The notes below the pieces were generated by a model, which was not told where the DNA came from, made no database searches, and saw only the letters and a program-made list of their open reading frames with translations. From Roseospirillum parvum (GTDB taxonomy: Bacteria; Pseudomonadota; Alphaproteobacteria; Rhodospirillales; Rhodospirillaceae): a stretch of DNA of 64,000 nt. The DNA is taken from positions 124,001-188,000 of the forward strand of contig NZ_FNCV01000004.1 in assembly GCF_900100455.1 (NCBI RefSeq), read 5' to 3'. The translations under genes were made by a program, and so were the position numbers. Within the stretch, counting starts at the first letter, position 1; every line of letters begins with the position of its first letter. Shown piece after piece: positions 30,030-38,222 of the stretch.

Positions 30030-30829
30030 GCCCGCCAGCGCTCCAGTTCGAGGACGTCTGCTTCGCCTACAACGGGGCGCCGGTGCTGGAGGGGGTGAGC
30101 TTCTCCCTGCCGGCCGGCGCCCTGCTCGGCGTGCTGGGGCCCAACGGCGCCGGCAAGACCACCCTGGCCCGCCTCGCCATGGGCCGCCTGACCCCGACCT
30201 CGGGCCGGGTCCTGGTGGCCGGGCGCGACCCCAGGAAGGCGGCCGGGCGGATCGGCTACGTGCCCCAGTTCATGACCCTGACCCAGGGCTTTCCGGTCAA
30301 GGTGGTCGATCTGGTTGCCCTGGGCGCCCTGCCGGCCGGGCTGGCCGGCTGGCTTAAGGGGGGCGATGCGGCCGGGCGGCGGCGGCGGGCGCTTGAGGCC
30401 CTGGAGGCGGTGGAGCTGGCCGATCTGGCCGACCGTCCGGTGGCCGAGCTGTCCGGCGGCCAGCGCCAGCGGGTGCTGATTGCCCGCGCCCTGGTCGGCG
30501 ATCCCGAGCTTCTGATCCTCGACGAGCCGACCGCCAACATCGATCCGGCCGGCAAGAGCTGCATCGTCGACCTGCTCGACGGTCTGGCCGAGCGGCGCAC
30601 GGTGGTTCTCATCTCGCACGACCTGACGGTGACCGTGCCCCACATCACGGCGGTGGCGGCGGTCAACCGGCGGGTGCTGTTCCGCCCCGAGCCGCGGCTC
30701 GACCAGGAGATGCTGGAGTTGATCTACGGCCTGCACCGCCACGACTGCCCGATGGACAGTTTCATCCACCATCTGGTCGAGCGCCAGCCGACCCTGGGGC
30801 GGCGACACGGGGACTCCGCCGGTGCTTGA
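30026..30829 (+). CDS. znuC: Zinc ABC transporter, ATP-binding protein
   Basis: ATPase of 267 aa that powers zinc import through ZnuB. Walker A is LGPNGAGKTTLAR near residue 39, the signature is LSGGQRQRVLIARAL near 141, and Walker B is LLILDEPTANID near 161, followed by the switch His in LISHDL. It overlaps znuA by 4 bases and znuB by 8, so the three proteins are translationally coupled. The C-terminal tail (HHLVERQPTL) is His-containing but not rich. Confidence 0.94.
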   Translation: MSPPALQFEDVCFAYNGAPVLEGVSFSLPAGALLGVLGPNGAGKTTLARLAMGRLTPTSGRVLVAGRDPRKAAGRIGYVPQFMTLTQGFPVKVVDLVALGALPAGLAGWLKGGDAAGRRRRALEALEAVELADLADRPVAELSGGQRQRVLIARALVGDPELLILDEPTANIDPAGKSCIVDLLDGLAERRTVVLISHDLTVTVPHITAVAAVNRRVLFRPEPRLDQEMLELIYGLHRHDCPMDSFIHHLVERQPTLGRRHGDSAGA

Positions 30830-31646
30830 CCTGCTAGCCTATCCCTTCGTCCAGCGAGCCCTGGCGGCGGCCTTTCTGGTCAGCATCGCCTGCGGGGTGA
30901 TGGGCGCCCTGGTGGTGGTCAACCGCATGACCTTCCTGGCCGGCGGCGTCGCCCATGCCGGCTATGGCGGGGTCGGGCTGGCCTTCTTCGCTGGCTGGCC
31001 GGTGCTGCCCACGGCGGCCGGTTTCTCGGTGCTGGCGGCGCTGGCCGCCGGGCTGCTCAGCCGGCGGCGTGACGAGCGGATGGATGTCACGGTCGGCCTG
31101 CTGTGGGCCGGCGGCATGGCCTTCGGGGTGCTGCTGCTCGACCTTACAGAGGGCTACAACGTCGATCTGATGAGCTATCTGTTCGGCTCCATCCTGACCG
31201 TCGGGCCGGACACCCTGTCGACCATGGCCCTGCTGGTCGCCCTGCTGGTCGGACTGGTCGGGCTGTTCTACCGCCCGCTGCTGGCCCTGTCGCTGGACCG
31301 CGAGTTCGCCCACACCCGGGGCCTGCCGGTGGGCGCCCTGCACCTGTTGCTGCTGGGGCTGATCGCGCTGGCGGTGATGACCGCCGTGCCGGCCATCGGG
31401 CTGGTCCTGGTGATTGCCCTGTTGACCACCCCGGCCCATCTGGCCGAGCGCCACGCCGGCTCGCTGGCCGGCATGATGGTGCTGGCCAGCCTGTGGGCCT
31501 TCGCCTTCTGTCTGATCGGTCTGGGGCTGGCCTTCTGGCTTGATCTGACCTCGGGCGCGGCGATCATCGCGGTGGCGGTGGCCAGCGTGGCGGTGGCCGA
31601 ACTGCTGCCCCGCCGAAAGCGAATTGCGCGACCGGAAACGGGATGA
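30822..31646 (+). CDS. znuB: Zinc ABC transporter, permease
   Basis: Inner-membrane permease of 274 aa with seven to eight hydrophobic helices, ABC-3 family. The N-terminal segment contains VVNRMTFLAGGVAHAGYGGVG (given here as MTFLAGGVAHAGYGG), the conserved helix-loop of Znu/Mnt permeases, and PAIGLVLVIALLTTPAHLA is the family's later motif. The start is GTG 30822 inside znuC. It completes the zinc importer; 60 bases separate it from the EamA gene that follows. Confidence 0.94.
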   Translation: MLDLLAYPFVQRALAAAFLVSIACGVMGALVVVNRMTFLAGGVAHAGYGGVGLAFFAGWPVLPTAAGFSVLAALAAGLLSRRRDERMDVTVGLLWAGGMAFGVLLLDLTEGYNVDLMSYLFGSILTVGPDTLSTMALLVALLVGLVGLFYRPLLALSLDREFAHTRGLPVGALHLLLLGLIALAVMTAVPAIGLVLVIALLTTPAHLAERHAGSLAGMMVLASLWAFAFCLIGLGLAFWLDLTSGAAIIAVAVASVAVAELLPRRKRIARPETG

Positions 31647-31706
31647 ACCCGGCGCCCGGCGGTGCCACGCTGACGGTCATCGGATCAATCATCAGGTGAC
31701 GCCCCC

Positions 31707-32657
31707 ATGCCCCGCCCCGCCGCCATCGACCGCCACATGACCCCGGCCCAATGGGCCCTGCTGTTCGGCCTGTCGCTGCTGTGGGGCGGCTCGTTTTTCT
31801 TCAACGAGGTGGCGGTGCGCGAATTGCCGCCGTTCAGCGTGGTGGTCGGGCGGGTCCTGCTGGCCGCCCTGATCCTGCTCGCCGTGCTGCGCCTGCGCGG
31901 GGTGCGGCTGCCCGGCGAGGCCCGCCTGTGGGGCGCCTTCCTGATCATGGGGCTGCTCAACAACGCGCTGCCGTTCAGCCTGATTGTCTGGGGGCAGACC
32001 AGTCTGGCTTCCGGTGTTGCCGCCATCCTCAACGCCACCACGCCGCTGTTCACGGTGCTGGTGGCCCATCTGTTCACCGCCGACGAGAAGGCGACCCCGG
32101 GCCGTCTGCTCGGCGTCGCGGTCGGCCTGGGGGGCGTTGCCGTGCTGGTCGGTGGGGCCTCCGGCGCCGGCGGCGAGGGGGCGGCGCTGGCCGCCCTGGC
32201 GGTGCTGGGGGGCGCCCTGTCCTACGCCTGCGCCGGGGTTTTCGGGCGCCGCTTCCGCACCCTGGGGATCAGCCCCCTGGTCACCGCGACCGGGCAGGTG
32301 GTCGCCTCCAGCGCCCTGCTGTTGCCGGTCATGCTGGTGGTCGACCGGCCGTGGACCCTGGCCCTGCCCGGGCCGGCCACCTGGGGGGCCCTGGTCGGGC
32401 TGGCCAGCCTGTCGACGGCGCTGGCCTATCTTCTCTACTTCCGCCTGCTGGCCACCGCCGGGGCGACCAACCTGCTGCTGGTCACCCTGCTGATCCCGGT
32501 CAGCGCCCTGCTGCTCGGCGTCGGGGTGCTGGGCGAGGTGGTGCTGGGCCGCCATCTGGCCGGCATGGCGCTGATCGGCGGCGGCCTGATAATCCTCGAC
32601 GGGCGCCTGCCGGGCCGCCTGCTCGGCCGTCTGTCGCGCCCGGGAGCCGCCCGATGA
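31707..32657 (+). CDS. EamA/DMT-family membrane transporter
   Basis: Protein of 316 aa with ten predicted helices in two EamA repeats. The first helix is ALLFGLSLLWGGSFFFNEVA, with LASGVAAILNATTPLFTVL in helix 4 and a Gly-rich loop between halves. The family exports metabolites; the substrate is unknown. It overlaps ada by 4 bases (ATGA), so the two are probably co-translated even though they share no obvious function. It is a different protein from the EamA gene at 3391. Confidence 0.92.
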   Translation: MPRPAAIDRHMTPAQWALLFGLSLLWGGSFFFNEVAVRELPPFSVVVGRVLLAALILLAVLRLRGVRLPGEARLWGAFLIMGLLNNALPFSLIVWGQTSLASGVAAILNATTPLFTVLVAHLFTADEKATPGRLLGVAVGLGGVAVLVGGASGAGGEGAALAALAVLGGALSYACAGVFGRRFRTLGISPLVTATGQVVASSALLLPVMLVVDRPWTLALPGPATWGALVGLASLSTALAYLLYFRLLATAGATNLLLVTLLIPVSALLLGVGVLGEVVLGRHLAGMALIGGGLIILDGRLPGRLLGRLSRPGAAR

Positions 32658-33769
32658 GCCCGCCTCCGGTCACAACCGACACCCCCGAGGATCGTTGGCG
32701 GGCGATGTGTGCGCGCGACCCGGCGGCCGACGGGCGGTTTGTCTTCGCCGTCGTCACCACCGGGGTCTATTGCCGGCCCAGTTGCTCGGCCCGGCGGGCC
32801 CGGCGGGAGAACGTGCGCTTTTTCGACACCCCGGCGGCGGCCGAGGCGGCCGGCTTCAGGCCCTGCAAGCGCTGCCGGCCGGAGCTGGGCGAGGCCTTGC
32901 CCCACGCCGCCGCCATCGCCGCCGCCTGCGCCACCATCCGCGCCGCCGAGGTCGAGCCGCCGCTGGCCGAGCTGGCCGCCGCCGCCGGGCTCAGTCCCGA
33001 GCGCTTCCGGCGGGTCTTCAAGGCCCAGGTCGGGCTGACCCCGAAACGCTTCGCCATGGCGGTGCGCAAGCAGCGCCTGCGCGACGGCCTGGGGACGGCG
33101 CGCACGGTGACCGAGGCCATCCATCAGGCCGGCTATGGCAGCGCCGCGCGGGCCTATGCCGAGCACCACGGCCCGCCACCACGTCGCCAGCGCGCCGGGA
33201 TGGCCGGCGAGACGCTGTCCCTGGCCACCGCCCCGACCAGCCTGGGCGAGATCGTGGTGGCGGCCAGCCCGGCCGGGGTCTGTCTGGTCGAGTTCCTCGA
33301 CGGACGGGACCCGGCGGCGGTGCTCGCGGCCCGTTTTCCCGATGCCCGCCCCGCTCCCGGCCCCGGCACCGGCTCCGACCCCGGCTCCGACCCCGGCTCC
33401 GAACTGGGCGCGGCGCTGGACGACTGGCTGGCCGCCGTGGTCGCCTGCGTCGAGGGGGCGCCCGGGCCGGCCGTCGAGCTGCCGCTGGACATCCGGGGCA
33501 CCGTCTTCCAGGAAAAGGTCTGGCAGGCCCTGCGCGCCCTGCCGCCCGGGCGGACCGTCAGCTATGGCGAGCTGGCCGCCGCCCTCGACCATCCCGGCGC
33601 CGCCCGCGCCGTGGCCGGGGCGGTGGCCGACAACCGGCTGGCCGTGGTGGTGCCCTGCCACCGGGTGATCCGGGGCTCCGGGGCCCTGGCCGGCTACCGC
33701 TGGGGGATGGCGCGCAAGCGGGCCCTGCTGGCCCGCGAGGCCGGCGAGGTGCCAGCGGGCGAGGATTGA
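32654..33769 (+). CDS. ada: Bifunctional Ada: methylphosphotriester sensor and O6-methylguanine-DNA methyltransferase
   Basis: Adaptive-response protein of 371 aa (E. coli 354). The N-terminal zinc domain carries the methyl-acceptor Cys in VYCRPSCSAR and the pair PCKRCRPE. An AraC-type HTH follows at about 95-165 (LAAAAGLSPERFRRVFKAQVGLTPKRF). The C-terminal methyltransferase carries the acceptor Cys in VVPCHRVIRGSG near residue 336. An unusual linker, TGSDPGSDPGSE (about 237-248), comes from an in-frame 12-base repeat. It overlaps the EamA gene by ATGA. The intergenic repeat block starts directly at its stop codon. Confidence 0.95.
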   Translation: MSPPPVTTDTPEDRWRAMCARDPAADGRFVFAVVTTGVYCRPSCSARRARRENVRFFDTPAAAEAAGFRPCKRCRPELGEALPHAAAIAAACATIRAAEVEPPLAELAAAAGLSPERFRRVFKAQVGLTPKRFAMAVRKQRLRDGLGTARTVTEAIHQAGYGSAARAYAEHHGPPPRRQRAGMAGETLSLATAPTSLGEIVVAASPAGVCLVEFLDGRDPAAVLAARFPDARPAPGPGTGSDPGSDPGSELGAALDDWLAAVVACVEGAPGPAVELPLDIRGTVFQEKVWQALRALPPGRTVSYGELAAALDHPGAARAVAGAVADNRLAVVVPCHRVIRGSGALAGYRWGMARKRALLAREAGEVPAGED

Positions 33770-34037
33770 TACCAACCGGGGGAGCCAGGGGCTCCCCCGG
33801 CCCCCCTCCATTCATTCATTGATCTCCGACCGCGCGGCCACTCCCTGGTTGTTTTCGAAAGGCCAGCGAAGCTGGCCTGCAACCAAAAACCCCGGGCGTT
33901 CCGCTCGGAGGTAGCGTTTGATCACCAACGAATGGAGGGGTCCGGGGAAGCCCTGATTCCCCGGTGGGGGTTTGGGGGCAAAGCCCCCAACTAATACCAA
34001 ACCGCGATGAGTCCTCCTCATCGCCGGTTGGTATGAG
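33770..34037. repeat. Intergenic composite repeat block after ada
   Basis: The gap 33770-34106 has no gene. It contains a half copy of the ATACCAACCGG element on the ada stop (33769-33779), a GGCCAGCGAAGCTGGCC hairpin (about 33862), a G-rich arm ending GGGGGCAAAGCCCCC, and the palindrome ATACCAAACCGCGATGAG with its inverse CTCATCGCCGGTTGGTAT (33994-34034). The middle portion is an inverted relative of the block at 50935-51075, sharing CCAACGAATGGAGGGG on the opposite strand. Confidence 0.88.
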
Positions 34038-34106
34038 GCCCTTCCCCCCGGCCGTGGCGGCGTTTAGGTTGGGTCCAGTCGGCTCTGTTTCGGGTAGTTC
34101 CCATCC

Positions 34107-34745
34107 ATGTCGCAGCACACCTTGTCCGGCCGCCGGGGCGTGGCCCGGCCGGCGCCGTTCGGCGATGGCCGCCAGGGGCGCATCGGCATTCTCGGCGGCT
34201 CGTTCAATCCGGCCCACGACGGCCACCGGCACATCAGCCTGATCGCCCTGAAGCGCCTGCGTCTGGACGCCGTGTGGTGGCTGGTCACGCCGCAGAATCC
34301 GCTGAAGGCGCCCGATGGCACCCTGCCGCTGGACCACCGTCTGGCCGCCGCGCGGGCGGTGGCCGATCATCCGCGGCTGGTGGTCACCGACCTGGAAACC
34401 CACCTGGGCACGGTGCAGACGGCGGAAACCCTGAAGGCCCTGACCCGGCGCTTTCCCCGGGCCCGCTTCGTGTGGCTGATGGGGGCCGACAACCTGGCCC
34501 AGTTCCACCGCTGGCACCGCTGGCGGAACATTCTCGAGACCTTGCCGGTGGCCGTCTTCGATCGCGGCCCGCACGCCCATCGTGCCCTGCTCAGCCGGGC
34601 CGGTCAGGCCTACGCCGCCCGCCGCCTGCCGCCGCACCGGGCCGGCCAGTTGATCGACCGGGCGGCCCCGGCCTGGGCCTTCCTGCCCATCCGCCGCCAC
34701 CACGCCACCGCCACCGCCATCCGCCACGGCAGCGCCGGGGGGTGA
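34107..34745 (+). CDS. nadD: Nicotinate-nucleotide adenylyltransferase
   Basis: Transfers AMP from ATP to nicotinate mononucleotide in NAD synthesis. The protein is 212 aa (E. coli 213). The nucleotide-binding motif IGILGGSFNPAHDGH is near residue 26, with WWLVTPQNPLK and MGADNLAQFHRW downstream. The C-terminal ISSTxIR motif is altered to HHATATAIRHG and the protein ends directly after it. In many alphaproteobacteria nadD follows proA and precedes rsfS; here proA is 25 kb away (59355) and no rsfS follows. A repeat block lies just upstream and a hairpin terminator downstream. Confidence 0.94.
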   Translation: MSQHTLSGRRGVARPAPFGDGRQGRIGILGGSFNPAHDGHRHISLIALKRLRLDAVWWLVTPQNPLKAPDGTLPLDHRLAAARAVADHPRLVVTDLETHLGTVQTAETLKALTRRFPRARFVWLMGADNLAQFHRWHRWRNILETLPVAVFDRGPHAHRALLSRAGQAYAARRLPPHRAGQLIDRAAPAWAFLPIRRHHATATAIRHGSAGG

Positions 34746-34784
34746 GTCCAGTTCGGAGAAAAGGTTGGCAGCAAAAAGCTGGCA

Positions 34785-34811
34785 ACAAAAAGGGGGGCCA
34801 ACGCGCCCCCC
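34785..34811 (-). terminator. Rho-independent terminator of hemN
   Basis: On the minus strand GGGGGGC (34811-34805) pairs with GCCCCCC (34798-34792) around a 6-base loop and is followed by TTTTTGTTG. It lies 30 bases past the hemN stop. On the plus strand the hairpin could also end nadD transcription, but the T-run there is weak. Confidence 0.8.
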
Positions 34812-34841
34812 TCTTGATCCGTGTCCGTTGGGTCGGTGTCC

Positions 34842-36191
34842 TCAGACGGCCTTGGAGTGGCGCTGCTCGCCCTTGACCAGATAGGTGTCGAACACCGCCG
34901 CCGCGGCGCGCACCAGGGGGCGGCCGTCGTGGGTGACCGAGATGCGACCGTCCTCGATGGACACCACGCCATCGGCCGCCAGATCGCTGAGCGCCGCCAC
35001 TTCCTTGTCGAAGTCGGCCGCCGAGACGCCGTAGGGCGCGCCGACCTGATTGAGGTCGACCGACAGATCGCACATCAGCCGCTCGATGATGTCGCGGCGC
35101 AGGCGGTCGTTGTCGTCGGTGGCGAAGCCCCGGGTGGTGGCCAGCTTGCCCTCGCGCACCGTCGCCTTGTAGGCGTTGATGTCCATCTCGTTGACGGCAT
35201 AGCCCTGGGGCAGGCTGGAAATGCCCGAGGCGCCCAGGCCGATCAGCACCGGGGCGCTGTCGGTGGTGTAGCCCTGGAAGTTGCGGTTCAGGCGCTCTTC
35301 CTTCAGGGCGACGGCCATTTCGTCATCCGGGGCGGCGAAGTGGTCGAGCCCGATGGCCACGTAGCCGTGGTCGGCGAAGCGCTGGTGGGCGGCTTCGTAT
35401 TGCAGCCAGCGCTCTTCCATGTCGGGCAGGGTGTCCTCGGGGATCATCTTCTGGTGGCGGCGCATCCACGGCACGTGGGCGTAGCCGAACAGCGAGACCC
35501 GCTTGGGCCCCAGTTCCACCGCCCGGTCGATGGTCTCGCGCACGCTGTCCACCGTCTGGTGGGGCAGGCCGTAGACCAGATCCATGTTGAGGTCGGTGAT
35601 GCCGTAGCGGCGCAGCCAGTCGATCACGTTGACCACCAGATCGTGCGGCTGCACGCGGTGGATGGCTTCCTGGACGTCGGGCTTGAAGTCCTGCACGCCG
35701 ACGCTGGCCCGGGTGACGCCGGCCTCGGCCATCGCCTTCACATAGGCCTCGTCGGCCGTGCGCGGGTCCAGCTCGACGGCGATCTCGGCCTTGTCGCGCA
35801 GCGGGAAGCGGCTTTTCAGGTGGCCGATCAGGCGGCTCAAATCCTCGGCCTTGAGGATGGTCGGGCTGCCGCCGCCGAAGTGGATGTGCTGGGTGGTCAT
35901 GCCGGCGGGAATCGCCTCGGCCACCGTGTCGATCTCGGCCAGCAGGGCGTCCAGGTAGTCGGCCACCGGGGCGTACTGCTTGGTGATCTTGGTGTGGCAG
36001 CCGCAGAACCAGCACATCTCGGCGCAATAGGCGATGTGCAGGTACAGCGACAAGGGCAGCGACGAATCGAGGTTCGACAGCCAGTCGCCGAAGGTTTCGG
36101 CCCCCACCTGCGGCCCGAAGTGGGGCGCCGTGGGGTAGCTGGTGTAGCGCGGCAGGCGCAGGTCGTATTTGTCGATCAGGTCCCGTCTCAT
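34842..36191 (-). CDS. hemN: Oxygen-independent coproporphyrinogen III dehydrogenase
   Basis: Radical-SAM enzyme that decarboxylates coproporphyrinogen III to protoporphyrinogen IX without oxygen, for haem and bacteriochlorophyll. From ATG 36191 it is 449 aa (E. coli 457). It opens RRDLIDKYDLRLPRYTSYPT, has the 4Fe-4S motif YCAEMCWFCGCHT near residue 52, the SAM-binding HFGGGSPT and FGYAHVPWM. An earlier in-frame ATG at 36224 adds 11 residues and cannot be excluded. Anaerobic haem synthesis suits a phototrophic or facultative lifestyle. No FNR box was recognised upstream. Confidence 0.94.
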   Translation of the reverse strand: MRRDLIDKYDLRLPRYTSYPTAPHFGPQVGAETFGDWLSNLDSSLPLSLYLHIAYCAEMCWFCGCHTKITKQYAPVADYLDALLAEIDTVAEAIPAGMTTQHIHFGGGSPTILKAEDLSRLIGHLKSRFPLRDKAEIAVELDPRTADEAYVKAMAEAGVTRASVGVQDFKPDVQEAIHRVQPHDLVVNVIDWLRRYGITDLNMDLVYGLPHQTVDSVRETIDRAVELGPKRVSLFGYAHVPWMRRHQKMIPEDTLPDMEERWLQYEAAHQRFADHGYVAIGLDHFAAPDDEMAVALKEERLNRNFQGYTTDSAPVLIGLGASGISSLPQGYAVNEMDINAYKATVREGKLATTRGFATDDNDRLRRDIIERLMCDLSVDLNQVGAPYGVSAADFDKEVAALSDLAADGVVSIEDGRISVTHDGRPLVRAAAAVFDTYLVKGEQRHSKAV

Positions 36192-36346
36192 GGCGTGAGG
36201 TCGCTCACCTATCCGGTTCGTCATGCCGTCGGGCGCCGGGCGGCTCCGTCTCCGGGGTCGGGGCCAACGTCCGTCCGCCTGTCGATAGCGCACAGGTGGG
36301 CGCGCCGTCCATGGAAATCGACCCCCTGTCCGCCCGGGTTCGGTGC

Positions 36347-36374
36347 TTGGCCCAAGTCCGGGTGCGGGTATACT
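36347..36374 (+). promoter_or_regulatory. Probable promoter of the hydroxypyruvate isomerase gene
   Basis: TTGGCC at 36347-36352 and TATACT at 36369-36374 are 16 bases apart, 36 bases before the ATG at 36410. The -10 is good and the -35 partial. Confidence 0.5.
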
Positions 36375-36409
36375 GCCGGCTCGTGTCCCTCCCGCCGCAT
36401 CGAGTCGCC

Positions 36410-37192
36410 ATGCCCCGCTTCGCCGCCAACCTGGGTTTTCTGTTCTGCGAGTTGCCGCTTGAAGAGCGCTTCGCGGCCGCCGCCAAGGCCGGTTTCAAGG
36501 GGGTGGAGATCGCCTTCCCCTATCACCTGACGGCCGAGCGGGTGGGCGATCTGGTCGCCATGAACGGCCTGGAGCTGGCCCTCATCAACGCCCCGCCGGG
36601 CGACTGGGCGGCCGGCGAGCGCGGTCTTGCCGCCGTGCCCGGGCGGCGCCAGGAATTCATGGAGAACATGGAGGTGGCCTACGACTGGGCCGAGTTCCTG
36701 GACCTCAAGCGGGTTCACGTGATGGCCGGCATCGTCCCCGAGGCGGACTGGGAGGAGGCCCTTGAGACCTACCTCGAGAATCTGGCCCGGGCCGCCGACC
36801 TGTTCTCCGACCTCGACACCGTGCTGACGGTGGAGGCGATCAACACCCAGGACATGCCCGACTACTTCCTCTCCCGGCCCGAGGACGCGGCCCGGGTGGT
36901 CGAGATGGTCGGGGCGAGGAACCTGCGCATCCAGTACGACCTTTATCACGCCCAGATCATGCAGGGCGGCCTGAGCGACTTCCTGGACAGCCACATCGAG
37001 CACATCGCCCATGTGCAGATCGCCGGCGTGCCGGGCCGCCACGAGCCCGACCGGCTGGGCGAGGTCAACTGGCCGTACCTGTTCGGGCTGCTCGATTCCC
37101 ACGGCTACGGCGGCTGGGTGGGCTGCGAATACCACCCCCGGGGCGACACCCGGACCGGGCTGGCCTGGGGCCGCGACTGGGGGTTGGGCTGA
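36410..37192 (+). CDS. hyi: Hydroxypyruvate isomerase-family protein
   Basis: Protein of 260 aa (E. coli Hyi 258) of the xylose-isomerase-like TIM-barrel family, interconverting hydroxypyruvate and tartronate semialdehyde. The N-terminus FAANLGFLFCELPLEERFAA matches Hyi. Metal-binding and catalytic Glu/Asp/His residues are expected in VLTVEAINTQDMPDY, IQYDLYHAQIMQG, HVQIAGVPGRHEPD and GCEYHPRGDT, all of which are present. The start at 36410 follows a likely promoter; a longer frame upstream is not needed. It stands alone between hemN (divergent) and an outer-membrane gene (convergent). Other 2-keto sugar-acid substrates are possible. Confidence 0.9.
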   Translation: MPRFAANLGFLFCELPLEERFAAAAKAGFKGVEIAFPYHLTAERVGDLVAMNGLELALINAPPGDWAAGERGLAAVPGRRQEFMENMEVAYDWAEFLDLKRVHVMAGIVPEADWEEALETYLENLARAADLFSDLDTVLTVEAINTQDMPDYFLSRPEDAARVVEMVGARNLRIQYDLYHAQIMQGGLSDFLDSHIEHIAHVQIAGVPGRHEPDRLGEVNWPYLFGLLDSHGYGGWVGCEYHPRGDTRTGLAWGRDWGLG

Positions 37193-37253
37193 ACCGGGGT
37201 TGGGCTGAACTGGGACCTGAACCGGGACCTGAACTGGGGCCTGGGCTGAACCG
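37181..37253. repeat. Short degenerate tandem repeat downstream of hyi
   Basis: CTGAAC recurs five times (37189, 37205, 37217, 37229, 37246) in a pattern of 12-17-base units such as GGGACCTGAACC, starting in the last codons of hyi and filling most of the gap to the outer-membrane gene. It looks like slippage expansion. Confidence 0.6.
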
Positions 37254-37274
37254 GCCGCCCGGGCGCCCGCGCCC

Positions 37275-38018
37275 TCAGAAGCGCCAGGTGGCGTCCACCA
37301 TCAGGGTGTGGGCGGCCAGATCATCGGTGTAGTCGGTGCCGCTGAGGGCGGTCAGGTAGCCGTAGCGGCCGCCCACCGTGATGTCGTCGCCGACCGCCAC
37401 CTCGATCCCGGTCTTGAACTGCCACGCGAACACGGTGTCGCTGCTCGAGGCGCCGGTCAGCGTCGTGCCGCCGATGCTGGTCACCGTGTCGTCGTAGCTG
37501 GCAAAGCCGATGCCGCCGCCGATGAACGGCTGGATGTGGCCCGAGGTGTCGACCAGCGGGGTGAACAGCAGGTTGGCCATGCCGATCACGGTGGTGATGT
37601 CGCCATCCACCGGGGCGCTGCCGTTGACCACCACGGCGCTGGTGCCGTCGTTGAAGGTGACGCTGCCGGAGATGCTCTCGTAGTCGAACTGGGCATAGGC
37701 CAGCTCGGCCTCGCCGACCAGCCACTCGGTGATCTGGTAGCCGCCGATCAGGCCGATGGCCAGCCCGGTGTCGAGGCTGATCTCGCCGCTGCCGGTGACG
37801 GTGACGCCGCCGGAGGTGGTCGCCGCCGACACCCCGATGTCGGCCGGCAGCGCGGCGCCGCCCTCCAGCCCCACGTAGGCCCGACCCTCGGCGAAGGTCA
37901 TCTCGCCGGCCCGCGCCGGGGTGGTGGTGGCCAGGGTGGTGGCCACGGTGGTGGCCAGGGTGGTGCTCAGGGCGGTGACCAGACAGAGGGCGGCGACAGG
38001 CAGGGTCCGGTTGGGCAT
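37275..38018 (-). CDS. Outer-membrane beta-barrel protein
   Basis: Protein of 247 aa with a signal peptide (MPNRTLPVAALCL then Thr/Ala repeats, cleavage near ARA-GEM). The mature part alternates polar and hydrophobic residues in about eight strands (YVGLEGGAAL, GGYQITEWLVGEAELAYAQF, QPFIGGGIGFASYDD, VGGRYGYLTAL) and ends in ATWRF, the aromatic C-terminus used for barrel assembly. This resembles the Omp25/OmpW-like opacity family. The ATG at 38018 has GGAG 9 bases upstream. The Thr-rich signal region holds short repeats (TTLATT). Function probably structural or adhesion. Confidence 0.85.
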   Translation of the reverse strand: MPNRTLPVAALCLVTALSTTLATTVATTLATTTPARAGEMTFAEGRAYVGLEGGAALPADIGVSAATTSGGVTVTGSGEISLDTGLAIGLIGGYQITEWLVGEAELAYAQFDYESISGSVTFNDGTSAVVVNGSAPVDGDITTVIGMANLLFTPLVDTSGHIQPFIGGGIGFASYDDTVTSIGGTTLTGASSSDTVFAWQFKTGIEVAVGDDITVGGRYGYLTALSGTDYTDDLAAHTLMVDATWRF

Positions 38019-38222
38019 CTCTGGGGTCTCCGGGCGGCGGGGCGGATCGGGACGGCCGGCACCCGGGCAGGGGTGGGGCCGCAACACGCATACGGGTATA
38101 CGTCGCCGGACTCCCGCCATCAAGGTGAAGGGCGGTTGCGGGGAATATCGCGCCTTGAGTGTTGCCGTTGGGGCACAGATGGAGCGCCGTCCGGCGCCCG
38201 CCGGGATGATTCCCGGGCGGCG

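Noticed and set aside
34842-36191. Heat-shock-type HemW reading of the hemN gene
   Set aside because: The CxxxCxxC-C motif, RYTSYPT N-terminus and 449-aa length match HemN rather than the shorter HemW.
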